A stretch of 64,000 nucleotides of DNA from Candidatus Saccharimonadota bacterium (GTDB lineage Bacteria; Patescibacteriota; Saccharimonadia; Saccharimonadales; Saccharimonadaceae). The notes below the pieces were generated by a model that was not told the DNA's origin, searched no databases, and saw only the letters and a program-made list of their open reading frames with translations. A program made the position numbers and the translations under genes. Of this stretch, positions 26,034 through 33,694 are shown one piece after another. The stretch's first letter is position 1. Each line of letters starts with the position of its first letter. The stretch is from contig JAECRG010000002.1 in assembly GCA_015999875.1 (NCBI GenBank), forward strand, positions 62,001 through 126,000. The letters run 5' to 3'.

Positions 26034-27128
26034 ATGCAGCCACTCAAAAAACGCCTCGCCGATCTCGAATCTCAGTTTAGTGATGCTTTTACGAAACTCG
26101 GTATTACTGAGAAGCAACGAGAGCGAGACGCGTTAGAGGTGGAGATGTCTCGGCCGGAGCTATGGAATAATCCCGCGCATGCTACAGAGGTAAATAAACG
26201 GTTTTCTGTGGTAGATGCTGCCGTGGAGCCGTGGCTGACTCTTCAGACGCAGCTGCGCGATATCGTCGAGCTTATGGAGCTAGGGGACGAAAGCATGCTA
26301 GGTGAGTTTGAAGGCCAGGTGACTGCCATGGAGGCGCAGCTCGATGAGCTGAAAAAGGCCCTTAGGTTCACGGGTAGGTTTGACAATCATAATGTAATTC
26401 TACGGCTCAGTGCAGGTGTGGGTGGCACGGACGCACAGGACTTCACAGAGATGTTGGAGCGTATGTATCTACGCTGGGCTGAACGGTCAAATCTCTCTGC
26501 TGCAATCGTAGAGCGCTCGGCGGGAGAAGAGGCGGGCGTAAAAACAAGCGTGTTACAGATAGAAGGTCCATATGCGTATGGTAAGTTGCAGGGAGAGCAC
26601 GGCGTCCATCGGCTCGTACGACTAAGCCCGTTTAATAGTGACAATCTCCGTCAGACGAGTTTTGCACTTGTGGAGGTGCTGCCGCAGATTGATGCTCCGG
26701 ATGAAATACAACTAGACGCCAAAGATCTCAAGATTGATGTATATCGCGCGGGCGGCCATGGTGGCCAAAGTGTCAATACGACCGACAGTGCAGTGCGAGT
26801 GACACATTTGCCTACGAATATCGTAGTTGCGATTCAAAATGAGCGTAGCCAGATTCAAAACAAAGAAACGGCCCTAAAAATTCTTCGTTCCAAGCTAGCG
26901 CAATTGCAGCTCGAGCAGCATACCTCGTCTATTACGGACCTCCAGGCTGGTGAGAGTGCTAACTGGGGATCTCAAATCCGTAATTATGTATTACATCCAT
27001 ACACACTTGTCAAAGATACGCGTACGAAGTACGAAGAAAAAGATCCGCAGGCTGTATTGGACGGAAAGATTGATGGCTTCATCGCGTCATATCTAGAATC
27101 GGAGATGGGGGATGCGGTACAAGATTAA
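26034..27128 (+). CDS. prfB: Peptide chain release factor 2
   Basis: Recognises UGA and UAA stops. The SPF tripeptide at residues 198-200 is the RF2 discriminator, and GGQ at 243-245 triggers peptidyl-tRNA hydrolysis. 364 aa, continuous in one frame: the programmed +1 frameshift at an early UGA, common in other bacteria, is absent, so autoregulation of that type is lacking. Together with TGA stops on many genes here this shows that UGA is not reassigned in this organism. Confidence 0.96.
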   Translation: MQPLKKRLADLESQFSDAFTKLGITEKQRERDALEVEMSRPELWNNPAHATEVNKRFSVVDAAVEPWLTLQTQLRDIVELMELGDESMLGEFEGQVTAMEAQLDELKKALRFTGRFDNHNVILRLSAGVGGTDAQDFTEMLERMYLRWAERSNLSAAIVERSAGEEAGVKTSVLQIEGPYAYGKLQGEHGVHRLVRLSPFNSDNLRQTSFALVEVLPQIDAPDEIQLDAKDLKIDVYRAGGHGGQSVNTTDSAVRVTHLPTNIVVAIQNERSQIQNKETALKILRSKLAQLQLEQHTSSITDLQAGESANWGSQIRNYVLHPYTLVKDTRTKYEEKDPQAVLDGKIDGFIASYLESEMGDAVQD

Positions 27129-27498
27129 ACAGCTGTATGACAAGACGCATTGGTTTTCAGATGCTGATGCGTGGATGTTATTTCGGCTGGCGGCTTTTGT
27201 CGAGGCGATAGGATGGACATTGCTAATTTCTGCTATTGCTTCGCGCAGATTGGGTATGCCTGGCGCGGATATCGCTGTAAGTATCGCAGGCACGGTACAC
27301 GGGGTATTTTTTCTCTGCTTTTTTATATTTTTGCTTGTGACCGCACGCAGCATGGCGTGGGGTCCATGGCGGATCGTGGGTGGCCTTGCAGCAGGGAATA
27401 TCCCGTATGCCTCTGTGGCTTTTGAAAGACTTATGGCGTGGCATAGACGCAAAAATCCAATTAAAGTCGCCGCTCCTGTCGGCTATGACAAAGACTAG
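27112..27498 (+). CDS. DUF3817 family membrane protein
   Basis: 128-aa integral membrane protein. Pattern: Phe-Arg-X-Ala-X-X-X-Glu-Ala-Ile-Gly (FRLAAFVEAIGW) in the first helix, then GTVHGVFFLCFFIFLLV and a third helix with NIPYASVAFERLM, matching DUF3817 (YdzA-like). The function is unknown. ATG 27112 overlaps the end of prfB by 17 nt with a G-rich Shine-Dalgarno (ggagatgggg). Confidence 0.8.
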   Translation: MRYKIKQLYDKTHWFSDADAWMLFRLAAFVEAIGWTLLISAIASRRLGMPGADIAVSIAGTVHGVFFLCFFIFLLVTARSMAWGPWRIVGGLAAGNIPYASVAFERLMAWHRRKNPIKVAAPVGYDKD

Positions 27499-27520
27499 TT
27501 TTGCATTAAGTATCACAAAG

Positions 27521-27529
27521 TGATATAAT
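27521..27529 (+). promoter_or_regulatory. Extended -10 promoter, leaderless, of an HExxH gene
   Basis: TGA plus TATAAT (27524-27529), ending 10 nt before ATG 27539. Confidence 0.65.
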
Positions 27530-27538
27530 ATGTTTTGA

Positions 27539-28432
27539 ATGAATAATAGAATTCCAGAGGTAATACCTACGATAGTAATGTCTAGAGACATTGGGTGTTT
27601 TTTCGAAGAGGCCTGTTTTGATGTTGATGCGCAAGGTATTGCGAGATACCTTTCTGATCGCGGTCTTACAGATGAAGAGATAGAGTGTTTAACGATAGAA
27701 TTTGCAACCGAAAAACAAGACTATATAGAAGGACTGACGTTTCGTGGTCAATATATGGCAAAAGATGACAAAGTCACGGTTTATATGAACCCAGTACTAG
27801 ATAAAGTCCACGATGTCATAATGGAAAACTTTGATGAAGATGACGAAGATAGTGTTCAAAGACGGGTTAAAAGAGAAGTCGATGATTTTGTAACTGAGCT
27901 AAATTTAGACGCTCGCTCTGAAGTCACAGATGCATTGGTAAATATTCGCGTGAGTCAAATTAAGTATGCACTTACCGAGCATATGTATGAGAGACCATTA
28001 AAGAATATGGACAGCACGATTGCTCATGAGCTCGAGCACCGGTTATTGCGAGACGACGAAATCCTGAAAGGGGCAAAAAGACAGCACGATAGAGAAGGCA
28101 TGAAAAAAATCTTGCCACGCTTGGTCTCGAGAGGTGCGCTTTTTGTGGCAAATTTCTCAGGTGCAACGTATGTAAGCTCACTTGATACCGTGCGCAATGT
28201 CGTCGAAAGTCCTGAGCTGCTTACAGTCACTCCCTCGCAGGCTATTGGAAGTTTAGCGGTTTTCGTAGCACTTAGTAAAATCACTCGTCCTATCAACAGA
28301 AAGATGGAGCTAGGCGCCGATTTTGAATATGCACATTATCTTTCCGACCCAGAAGAAAAGCTGGCACGTGCGGTAGGTCATAAAAATACACAGCAGTTCG
28401 TTTCGCTCGCACCAAAAGCTGTAGCAAAGTAG
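27539..28432 (+). CDS. Hypothetical protein with an HExxH motif
   Basis: 297 aa, not assignable to a named family. The sequence AHELEHRLL places His163, Glu164 and His167 in a zincin-type HExxH motif, and a later acidic stretch (KMELGADFEYAHYL) could supply a third ligand (ExxxD type). Hydrophobic residues around 195-225 and 235-250 suggest two membrane-associated helices after the motif. It has its own leaderless promoter and lies just ahead of ftsE. A membrane-linked metallopeptidase is plausible but unproven. Confidence 0.7.
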   Translation: MNNRIPEVIPTIVMSRDIGCFFEEACFDVDAQGIARYLSDRGLTDEEIECLTIEFATEKQDYIEGLTFRGQYMAKDDKVTVYMNPVLDKVHDVIMENFDEDDEDSVQRRVKREVDDFVTELNLDARSEVTDALVNIRVSQIKYALTEHMYERPLKNMDSTIAHELEHRLLRDDEILKGAKRQHDREGMKKILPRLVSRGALFVANFSGATYVSSLDTVRNVVESPELLTVTPSQAIGSLAVFVALSKITRPINRKMELGADFEYAHYLSDPEEKLARAVGHKNTQQFVSLAPKAVAK

Positions 28433-28436
28433 GGAG

Positions 28437-28465
28437 GCCCCCCAATTACGTCAGGGCTGGGGGCG
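28437..28465 (+). terminator. Terminator before ftsE
   Basis: A C-rich arm (GCCCCC) and a G-rich arm (GGGGGC) separated by about 16 nt, followed by gttta. Moderate quality. Confidence 0.45.
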
Positions 28466-28484
28466 TTTATCTCCGAAGAACTTA

Positions 28485-28493
28485 TGCTATACT
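28485..28493 (+). promoter_or_regulatory. Extended -10 promoter of ftsEX (leaderless)
   Basis: TGC plus TATACT (28488-28493), ending 11 nt before ATG 28504. Confidence 0.65.
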
Positions 28494-28503
28494 ATATGAA
28501 GTA

Positions 28504-29187
28504 ATGATTCTGTTAGATAGGGTAACTAAGACATATGGCAAAACTGCAAAACCGGCGATTAATCGTGTCAGTTTGCATATTGAACCAAAAGAATTTGTGA
28601 TTTTGGTAGGAACGAGTGGAGCAGGTAAGTCTACCTTGCTTAAGTTGCTTACTCGAGAAGAGAAGCCTTCTAGCGGTAAAATTGTTGTAGGTGGTATAGA
28701 CTACGACACACTCAAGGATAAGCACATTCCACTTCTTAGGCGTAAGATTGGTGTAGTGTTCCAGGATTTCAAGCTTTTACCGCAGCGCACCGTGTACGAA
28801 AATGTCGCCTTTGCACTTGAGATTGCTGGTATGACTGGTCGTGAGATCAAGGCGACTGTGCCGAAGGTGATCGAACTGGTAGGGCTCAAGGGTAAAGAAA
28901 AAAGCTTCCCTCGTCAACTATCTGGCGGCGAGCGTCAGCGTGTGGCTATTGCACGTGCAATTGTGCGTCAGCCAAAAATTCTAATCGCCGACGAGCCTAC
29001 GGGAAATCTCGACCCACGGCATAGTTGGGATATCGTGAAGCTTCTTGAGAAAATCAATCGCTATGGGACTACTGTACTCCTCACTACTCACAACGTTGAG
29101 ATAGTAAACAAACTCAAGCGTCGCGTGATTACACTTGAACATGGTAAAATCACGAGCGACCAGGTCTCGGGGAGTTATAAGCAATGA
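28504..29187 (+). CDS. ftsE: Cell division ATP-binding protein FtsE
   Basis: 227-aa ABC ATPase of the divisome. It contains Walker A GTSGAGKST, Q-loop FQDFKLLP, signature LSGGERQR and Walker B ILIADEPTGNLDP. FtsE energises FtsX to control septal peptidoglycan hydrolases. Four-base overlap with ftsX (ATGA). The secreted CHAP protein encoded next is the likely hydrolase target. Confidence 0.95.
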   Translation: MILLDRVTKTYGKTAKPAINRVSLHIEPKEFVILVGTSGAGKSTLLKLLTREEKPSSGKIVVGGIDYDTLKDKHIPLLRRKIGVVFQDFKLLPQRTVYENVAFALEIAGMTGREIKATVPKVIELVGLKGKEKSFPRQLSGGERQRVAIARAIVRQPKILIADEPTGNLDPRHSWDIVKLLEKINRYGTTVLLTTHNVEIVNKLKRRVITLEHGKITSDQVSGSYKQ

Positions 29188-30167
29188 GTCGTGGTAATAA
29201 ATCGGAAGCAAAAGTATTTGCACTCAAAAAACGCCGCAGGCGACAGTGGCTTACATTTGTACGAATGTGTCGCTACGGGGTCAATAACTTTAGTCGTAAT
29301 GCATGGCTAACTATCGCAGCGACTGCAATGATGACTCTTACGTTATTTGTGATACTTATGACACTTGTATCACGTAATATATTGCTTGATAGCGTATCGG
29401 AGATCAAAAACAAAGTTGATATGTCTGTATATGTAGAACACAATACAAAAGAAAGTGATTTGAAAAAGCTACAGACAGCGTTAGAGGACATAGATGACGT
29501 GACTCGTGTTACGTATGTCACTCCACAGCAGGCGCGAGCTAACTATGCACAGGCAAACCGCAATAATCCTCGTGCACTTGATGCATTGAACCTTGCTGAT
29601 GCGAAATTCCCGGGGACGTTCCGTATAAATGTTGAGGATATCAACGACACCTCGGGCCTCACTAAGTTTACAGAGACAAATGAGCTATATAAAAAGGTTC
29701 ATGATGCAGACAGGCCGGCTTCGTTTGCTGGAGATAAACGTGAAGCGATTGCCAATATAGGGCGATGGGTGAGTTTCGCTGAAAAGATGGGGCTTTTAAT
29801 CAGTATTATACTTGTAACTATATCGTCGCTGATCGTCTTCAACACTATACGTATGGCTATTTTCAATCGCAAAGAAGAAATTGAAATGATGAAGCTAATC
29901 GGCGCAGACAAGGCATTTATTCGCGGCCCATTTGTCGTCGAAGCAGTAGTATATGGCTTCATAGCTGCAATTGTTGCTACCGGATTAAGCTTGCTTGCGT
30001 TGTATGGTGCCCAACCTACCCTTGAGTCATATGGCATTATCGTGGGAACAACTCTTGAAAATCTCATAGTCTACATAGGTTTTGTACTGCCAGGAATGAT
30101 TGTGGTAGGTGGTGTAATTGGTGTGATTTCATCGCTACTTGCTACGCGTAAGTACCTCAAGATTTAA
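29184..30167 (+). CDS. ftsX: Cell division protein FtsX
   Basis: 327-aa permease-like partner of FtsE. Topology: cytoplasmic basic N terminus, helix 1 (about residues 45-70), an extracytoplasmic domain to about 200, helix 2 (about 205-230), helices 3 and 4 near 255-280 and 300-320. The extracytoplasmic loop binds hydrolase regulators in other bacteria. It lacks ATPase motifs, as expected. Transcription probably ends at the large dyad at 30186-30220. Confidence 0.93.
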   Translation: MSRGNKSEAKVFALKKRRRRQWLTFVRMCRYGVNNFSRNAWLTIAATAMMTLTLFVILMTLVSRNILLDSVSEIKNKVDMSVYVEHNTKESDLKKLQTALEDIDDVTRVTYVTPQQARANYAQANRNNPRALDALNLADAKFPGTFRINVEDINDTSGLTKFTETNELYKKVHDADRPASFAGDKREAIANIGRWVSFAEKMGLLISIILVTISSLIVFNTIRMAIFNRKEEIEMMKLIGADKAFIRGPFVVEAVVYGFIAAIVATGLSLLALYGAQPTLESYGIIVGTTLENLIVYIGFVLPGMIVVGGVIGVISSLLATRKYLKI

Positions 30168-30185
30168 TCTCGATAGGTGTCTGCT

Positions 30186-30226
30186 GCATAAGCATCTTGA
30201 CTCAAGCAAGATGCTTATGCTATATT
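30186..30226 (+). promoter_or_regulatory. 14-bp perfect dyad overlapping the CHAP gene promoter
   Basis: GCATAAGCATCTTG (30186-30199) and its exact reverse complement (30207-30220) are separated by 7 nt. TTGACT (30197-30202) lies at the loop and TATATT (30221-30226) directly after the right arm, with an 18-bp spacer, so the dyad covers the -35 and spacer. It may be an ftsX terminator, an operator or both. The -10 ends 9 nt before ATG 30235 (leaderless). Confidence 0.65.
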
Positions 30227-30234
30227 AGGTACTA

Positions 30235-31410
30235 ATGAAACAACGGTCCACCACACCAGTTTCCGATTACTCGTTTGCTGCAAAAGCAGCAATGGTCGCG
30301 TGTGCAATCTTGATGGCCATCGCTACGCCAGTTGCAATCGGAAAAACTGCATTTGCAAACTATGATGCTCAGATCAATGCTGCGCAGCAGGAAGCTAATC
30401 AGAACAGCGCTCAGGCGGCAGAAGTTGGACGCATGGCCGATACTTTGCAAGCCGAACTGAGCACTCTAGAGACTCAAAAAGCGGCCATACAGGCCCAAAT
30501 AAATGACAGCGAAGCACGTCGTGATAAATATGCCGGTGATATTAAAACGAGCGAAGCAAAGATAACTGAAAATAAATCTGCTCTTGGCGCTACAATCACC
30601 GATATGTACGTCGATTCGGACACTTCGGCCCTAGAAATGATCGCTAGCAGCAAGACAATAGGTGACTTCGTAGATAAGCAGGCGCAGCAGACATCTGTAC
30701 AGAACAAGCTCGATGATACGATCGACAAGATTGATGCACTTAAGAAAGAGCTTGTGAAACAAAAGCAGGGTGTAGAGCGAGAACTTCTGAATCAAGAAGC
30801 TCAGCGTAGACAGCTTGCCGAAAAAGAAGCTGAAAAAGCAAAGCTAGTAGCTGAAACTCGTGGACAAGAAGATGCATATCGGCAGAAGGCTAACGCTAAG
30901 AATGCGGAAGTTGAGAAGCTTCGTGCAACACAAGCAGAAGAAAACCGACGTGCAGCAGCAGCCGCAGCAGCAGCCGCAGCGCAAAGCGGCGGTGGCAATT
31001 GGAGTGGATCTATACCTGCTGGTACTGCTGGCGGAGGCGGATATCCTGGTGTATGGGCTAACGCACCGCTTGATGCATTCGTAGATCCATGGGGTCTCTA
31101 TACACGAGAATGCGTAAGCTATACTGCATGGAAGGTTGCGAGTACCGGTCGCTTTGTCCCGCATTTTGGCGGAGCAGGTAATGCAAAGCAGTGGCCGTCG
31201 ACTGTTGCTCGTTATGGCATTCAGAGCGGCTCAGCACCACGCGCAGGTTCAGTGGCTATGTGGCCAATCGGATACTACGGTCATGTAATGTACGTAGAAA
31301 GTGTCAATGCCGACGGCACTATCACGGTTAGCGATTATAACCTCGAATGGGATGGTCTGTATCGCATCTACACACGTTCTGCAGCAGGGCTTACTTACAT
31401 TTATTTCTAG
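30235..31410 (+). CDS. Secreted coiled-coil CHAP-domain peptidoglycan hydrolase, PcsB-like
   Basis: 391 aa. An N-terminal signal sequence (residues about 18-42) is followed by a long coiled coil rich in Ala, Gln and Glu (45-245), a Gly/Ser linker, and a C-terminal CHAP domain with Cys293 (RECVSYTAWK) and His350 (GHVMYV) as catalytic pair. This is the layout of PcsB/CwlO-type amidases or endopeptidases activated by FtsEX through the coiled coil. Position directly after ftsEX supports that role. Expected to be secreted by Sec. Confidence 0.92.
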   Translation: MKQRSTTPVSDYSFAAKAAMVACAILMAIATPVAIGKTAFANYDAQINAAQQEANQNSAQAAEVGRMADTLQAELSTLETQKAAIQAQINDSEARRDKYAGDIKTSEAKITENKSALGATITDMYVDSDTSALEMIASSKTIGDFVDKQAQQTSVQNKLDDTIDKIDALKKELVKQKQGVERELLNQEAQRRQLAEKEAEKAKLVAETRGQEDAYRQKANAKNAEVEKLRATQAEENRRAAAAAAAAAAQSGGGNWSGSIPAGTAGGGGYPGVWANAPLDAFVDPWGLYTRECVSYTAWKVASTGRFVPHFGGAGNAKQWPSTVARYGIQSGSAPRAGSVAMWPIGYYGHVMYVESVNADGTITVSDYNLEWDGLYRIYTRSAAGLTYIYF

Positions 31411-31440
31411 TAGAAGAATTCTATAAATACTTATGCTTTT

Positions 31441-31472
31441 TATACCGCACAGTAGCAATTGTGCGGTATACT
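31441..31472 (+). promoter_or_regulatory. Hairpin merged with the S41 gene promoter
   Basis: TATACCGCACA (31441-31451) pairs with TGTGCGGTATA (31460-31470) across 8 nt. The end of the right arm forms the -10 TATACT (31467-31472). The element probably both terminates the CHAP transcript and carries the next promoter. Confidence 0.6.
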
Positions 31473-31500
31473 AGTAGGTAGTAAAAAGACGGAGGAATAC

Positions 31501-32733
31501 GTGGCATCTACTGAGCCTACACATGGTTCGCATGCGCCAAGCGCCAAGCGAAAACAAAAAGCAAATTTTAGTGTATCGTTTGTGATAGCTGCGGTGATCG
31601 TTGCCTCTATCGTGAGTTTTATTGCGGGTACGCGTGGCACGGAACTGCTGGGGCTGGCGGGCTCTACTTTTGGCGTGGAGGTGCGTACTGGCGAGCTTGA
31701 CCTGAGCTCTCTACAGGAGACGTATCGCAAGCTAGACGCCAAATACGACGGTAAGCTCGACAAAGAGAAGCTGGTCGAGAGTGCAAACAAGGGTCTTGTC
31801 AGCGCTGCTGGCGATGAATATACACAGTTTTTCACTGCAGCTGAGGCACAGGCTCTACAAGATGACCTGTCTGGAAATATTGGCGGTGGCATAGGTGCTG
31901 AGCTTGGTAATCGCAACGACAAAGTAACCGTTATCCGCCCACTTGAAAATTCTCCTGCAGCAAAAGCTGGGCTGGCTGCTGGTGACGTGGTAGTAGCGGT
32001 TAACGGCGACGATACTCGTACAGCGACCGTAGACGATGTCGTGAAGAAGATCCGCGGAGAGATAGGCTCGACTGTGAAGATGATAGTGAATCGTGATGGT
32101 GAGCCAAAAGAATTTAGCGTAACGCGCGAAGAGATTGTAGCGCCTGATGTCGAATCGAAGGTAGTAGACGGAGTAGGCGTGCTCAAGGTGAGCCGTTTTG
32201 ATAAAGAAACAGGCACACATGTCCGTGCTGCTGCAGAAGACTTTAAGAAACAAGGTGTCAAAGGTGTCGTACTCGACCTGCGAGGCAACGGGGGTGGATA
32301 TCTAGAAGCGGGTATTGATGTTGCGAGCGTGTGGCTCGATAATCAAGTGGTTGTTTCGGAGCGTCGTGGTGAAAAGGTAATCGATGAGCGTAAGTCTGCG
32401 AAGAACCCAGTGCTCGGCGACGTCCCGACAGTTGTACTGATAAACGCCGGGTCAGCAAGCGCGAGTGAGATTGTGGCAGGTGCACTGCATGATCACGGGA
32501 AGGCAAAACTTGTGGGCGAGAAGTCGTTTGGCAAGGGAAGCGTACAGGAGCTTATCAATCTTTCAACTGGCGCACAGCTAAAAGTCACCGTGGCCAGGTG
32601 GTATACTCCAAATGGCAAAAATATCACCAAAGAGGGAATAGCGCCAGACACGAAAGTTGACCTGACAAAAGATGACATTAACGCAAATAGAGACCCTCAA
32701 CTTGATGCGGCACTTGGGCAGCTAGCAGGGTAG
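31501..32733 (+). CDS. S41 family C-terminal processing protease, CtpA-like
   Basis: Serine protease of the extracytoplasm, 410 aa. One N-terminal membrane anchor (about residues 20-42), a PDZ domain (around 125-200; NSPAAKAGLAAGDVVVAVNG) and the S41 core with DLRGNGGG, GSASASE (nucleophile region) and SFGKGSVQ (general-base Lys345). GTG 31501 is the start because acggaggaat sits just upstream; an earlier ATG at 31459 lies in the promoter hairpin. CtpA-type proteases control peptidoglycan hydrolases in several bacteria, which fits its place after the CHAP gene. Confidence 0.93.
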   Translation: MASTEPTHGSHAPSAKRKQKANFSVSFVIAAVIVASIVSFIAGTRGTELLGLAGSTFGVEVRTGELDLSSLQETYRKLDAKYDGKLDKEKLVESANKGLVSAAGDEYTQFFTAAEAQALQDDLSGNIGGGIGAELGNRNDKVTVIRPLENSPAAKAGLAAGDVVVAVNGDDTRTATVDDVVKKIRGEIGSTVKMIVNRDGEPKEFSVTREEIVAPDVESKVVDGVGVLKVSRFDKETGTHVRAAAEDFKKQGVKGVVLDLRGNGGGYLEAGIDVASVWLDNQVVVSERRGEKVIDERKSAKNPVLGDVPTVVLINAGSASASEIVAGALHDHGKAKLVGEKSFGKGSVQELINLSTGAQLKVTVARWYTPNGKNITKEGIAPDTKVDLTKDDINANRDPQLDAALGQLAG

Positions 32734-32738
32734 TAAGC

Positions 32739-32767
32739 TTGTGCTTTTCGGGGTAAGTGAGTACAAT
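32739..32767 (+). promoter_or_regulatory. Promoter of the response regulator gene (leaderless)
   Basis: TTGTGC (32739-32744), 17-bp spacer, TACAAT (32762-32767). The predicted start, 7 nt on, is exactly the A of ATG 32774. Confidence 0.7.
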
Positions 32768-32773
32768 AACAGC

Positions 32774-33166
32774 ATGGATAACAAAAAGAAAATTCTCCTC
32801 GTAGAAGACGACACAACACTTGCAGAGGTTTATCGATCTCGACTTGAACTCGAAGGCTTTGAGACAAAAACTGTATATAACGGAGAGGAAGCTCTTTCTG
32901 CTATACAGGAATTTAAGCCCGACCTAGTGCTACTAGATGCGATGATGCCGAAGATAAGCGGATTTGATGTACTTGATATCATCCGTAATACTCCAGCAAC
33001 AGCAAATACGCGCGTGATTATGCTTACGGCACTAAGTCAGCCAAAAGACAAAGAGCGAGCTGAAAATCTTGGTGTAGATGAGTATTTGGTGAAATCACAA
33101 GTAGTGATTGGCGACGTGATTGCTCGTGTGAAGCACCATCTTGGCTTATCTGTTGATGCAGCATAG
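32774..33166 (+). CDS. Single-domain response regulator
   Basis: 130-aa receiver domain without output domain. Acidic pocket VEDD, phosphoacceptor Asp in LVLLDAMMP, the Thr of MLTAL and the late Lys of YLVKS are all present. No kinase is adjacent; the soluble kinase at 39.7 kb has its own receiver gene. ATG 32774 coincides with the predicted transcription start; the longer frame from 32741 would begin inside the promoter. It could act through protein contacts, for example on pili, but nothing shows this. Confidence 0.88.
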   Translation: MDNKKKILLVEDDTTLAEVYRSRLELEGFETKTVYNGEEALSAIQEFKPDLVLLDAMMPKISGFDVLDIIRNTPATANTRVIMLTALSQPKDKERAENLGVDEYLVKSQVVIGDVIARVKHHLGLSVDAA

Positions 33167-33182
33167 GCATCGATAGCTCACA

Positions 33183-33218
33183 TACAATAACCGCCAGCAG
33201 CTGTTGGCGGTTATTGTA
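33183..33218 (+). terminator. Terminator of the response regulator gene
   Basis: 14-bp perfect stem, TACAATAACCGCCA with TGGCGGTTATTGTA, around an 8-nt loop. Confidence 0.75.
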
Positions 33219-33250
33219 TTTAGATAGGTCTCAAGATTTATGGGTCAAAT

Positions 33251-33276
33251 AAAAACACCTCGAGTAAGGTGTTTTT
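33251..33276. terminator. Terminator of rpmA
   Basis: AAAAACACCT and AGGTGTTTTT around cgagta: a 10-bp perfect stem with T-runs on both strands. It lies just beyond the 3' end of rpmA on the minus strand. Confidence 0.85.
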
Positions 33277-33292
33277 ATATAGCTAGTGATAA

Positions 33293-33565
33293 CTATTTAA
33301 CTAGTACTTGCGTACGAGGTGCAGTCTTGCCAGTGAAAAGTCCTTTTTTGACTTTTTTATACTCTACGACGCCATCTTTGCCAGCGTGAATCGTGAAGTT
33401 TTTGCTGATGTATGTACCATCGCCAGCAATTTTGTTTGCACCAGTCTGACGTACGATTACTTGGCCTTCTTTGACAGCTTGGCCACCAAAGAGCTTAACG
33501 CCGAGACGTTTGCCGGGACTTTTGCGGTTATTTTTACTAGAACCACCTGCCTTGACTTTTGACAT
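33293..33565 (-). CDS. rpmA: 50S ribosomal protein L27
   Basis: 90 aa. The KAGGSSKNNRKSPGKRLGVK start and GQVIVRQTG...GTYISKNFTIHAGKDGVVEY core are typical of bL27, whose N terminus reaches the peptidyl transferase centre. No cleavable N-terminal extension of the Firmicutes type is present. rplU (L21), its usual partner, is not adjacent. It has a consensus promoter (33604-33632) divergent from the next gene, and aaggag just before the ATG. Confidence 0.97.
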   Translation of the reverse strand: MSKVKAGGSSKNNRKSPGKRLGVKLFGGQAVKEGQVIVRQTGANKIAGDGTYISKNFTIHAGKDGVVEYKKVKKGLFTGKTAPRTQVLVK

Positions 33566-33603
33566 GGATTAACTCCTTAACGTTTCTATAATCAATCTAC
33601 ACC

Positions 33604-33632
33604 ATTGTAGCGAACTGACCCCTATATGTCAA
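33604..33632 (-). promoter_or_regulatory. Promoter of rpmA
   Basis: Minus strand: TTGACA (33632-33627), 17-bp spacer, TACAAT (33609-33604); near-perfect consensus, as expected of a ribosomal protein gene. Confidence 0.8.
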
Positions 33633-33637
33633 GCTTC

Positions 33638-33666
33638 TTGACCGTACTGGTGCGAGCGGGTACTAT
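33638..33666 (+). promoter_or_regulatory. Promoter of the acidic membrane protein gene
   Basis: TTGACC (33638-33643), 17-bp spacer, TACTAT (33661-33666). Its -35 lies only 5 bp from that of rpmA, so the divergent promoters probably compete or share control. Confidence 0.7.
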
Positions 33667-33694
33667 AGAGATAAGTAAAATAAGGGTGAGCGGT

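Noticed and set aside
26034-26150. Possible programmed frameshift in prfB
   Set aside because: The reading frame is continuous from ATG to GGQ with no early in-frame UGA.
31440-32288. 282-aa antisense frame over the S41 protease gene
   Set aside because: Low-complexity Ser/Thr translation, opposite PDZ and S41 motifs; shadow.
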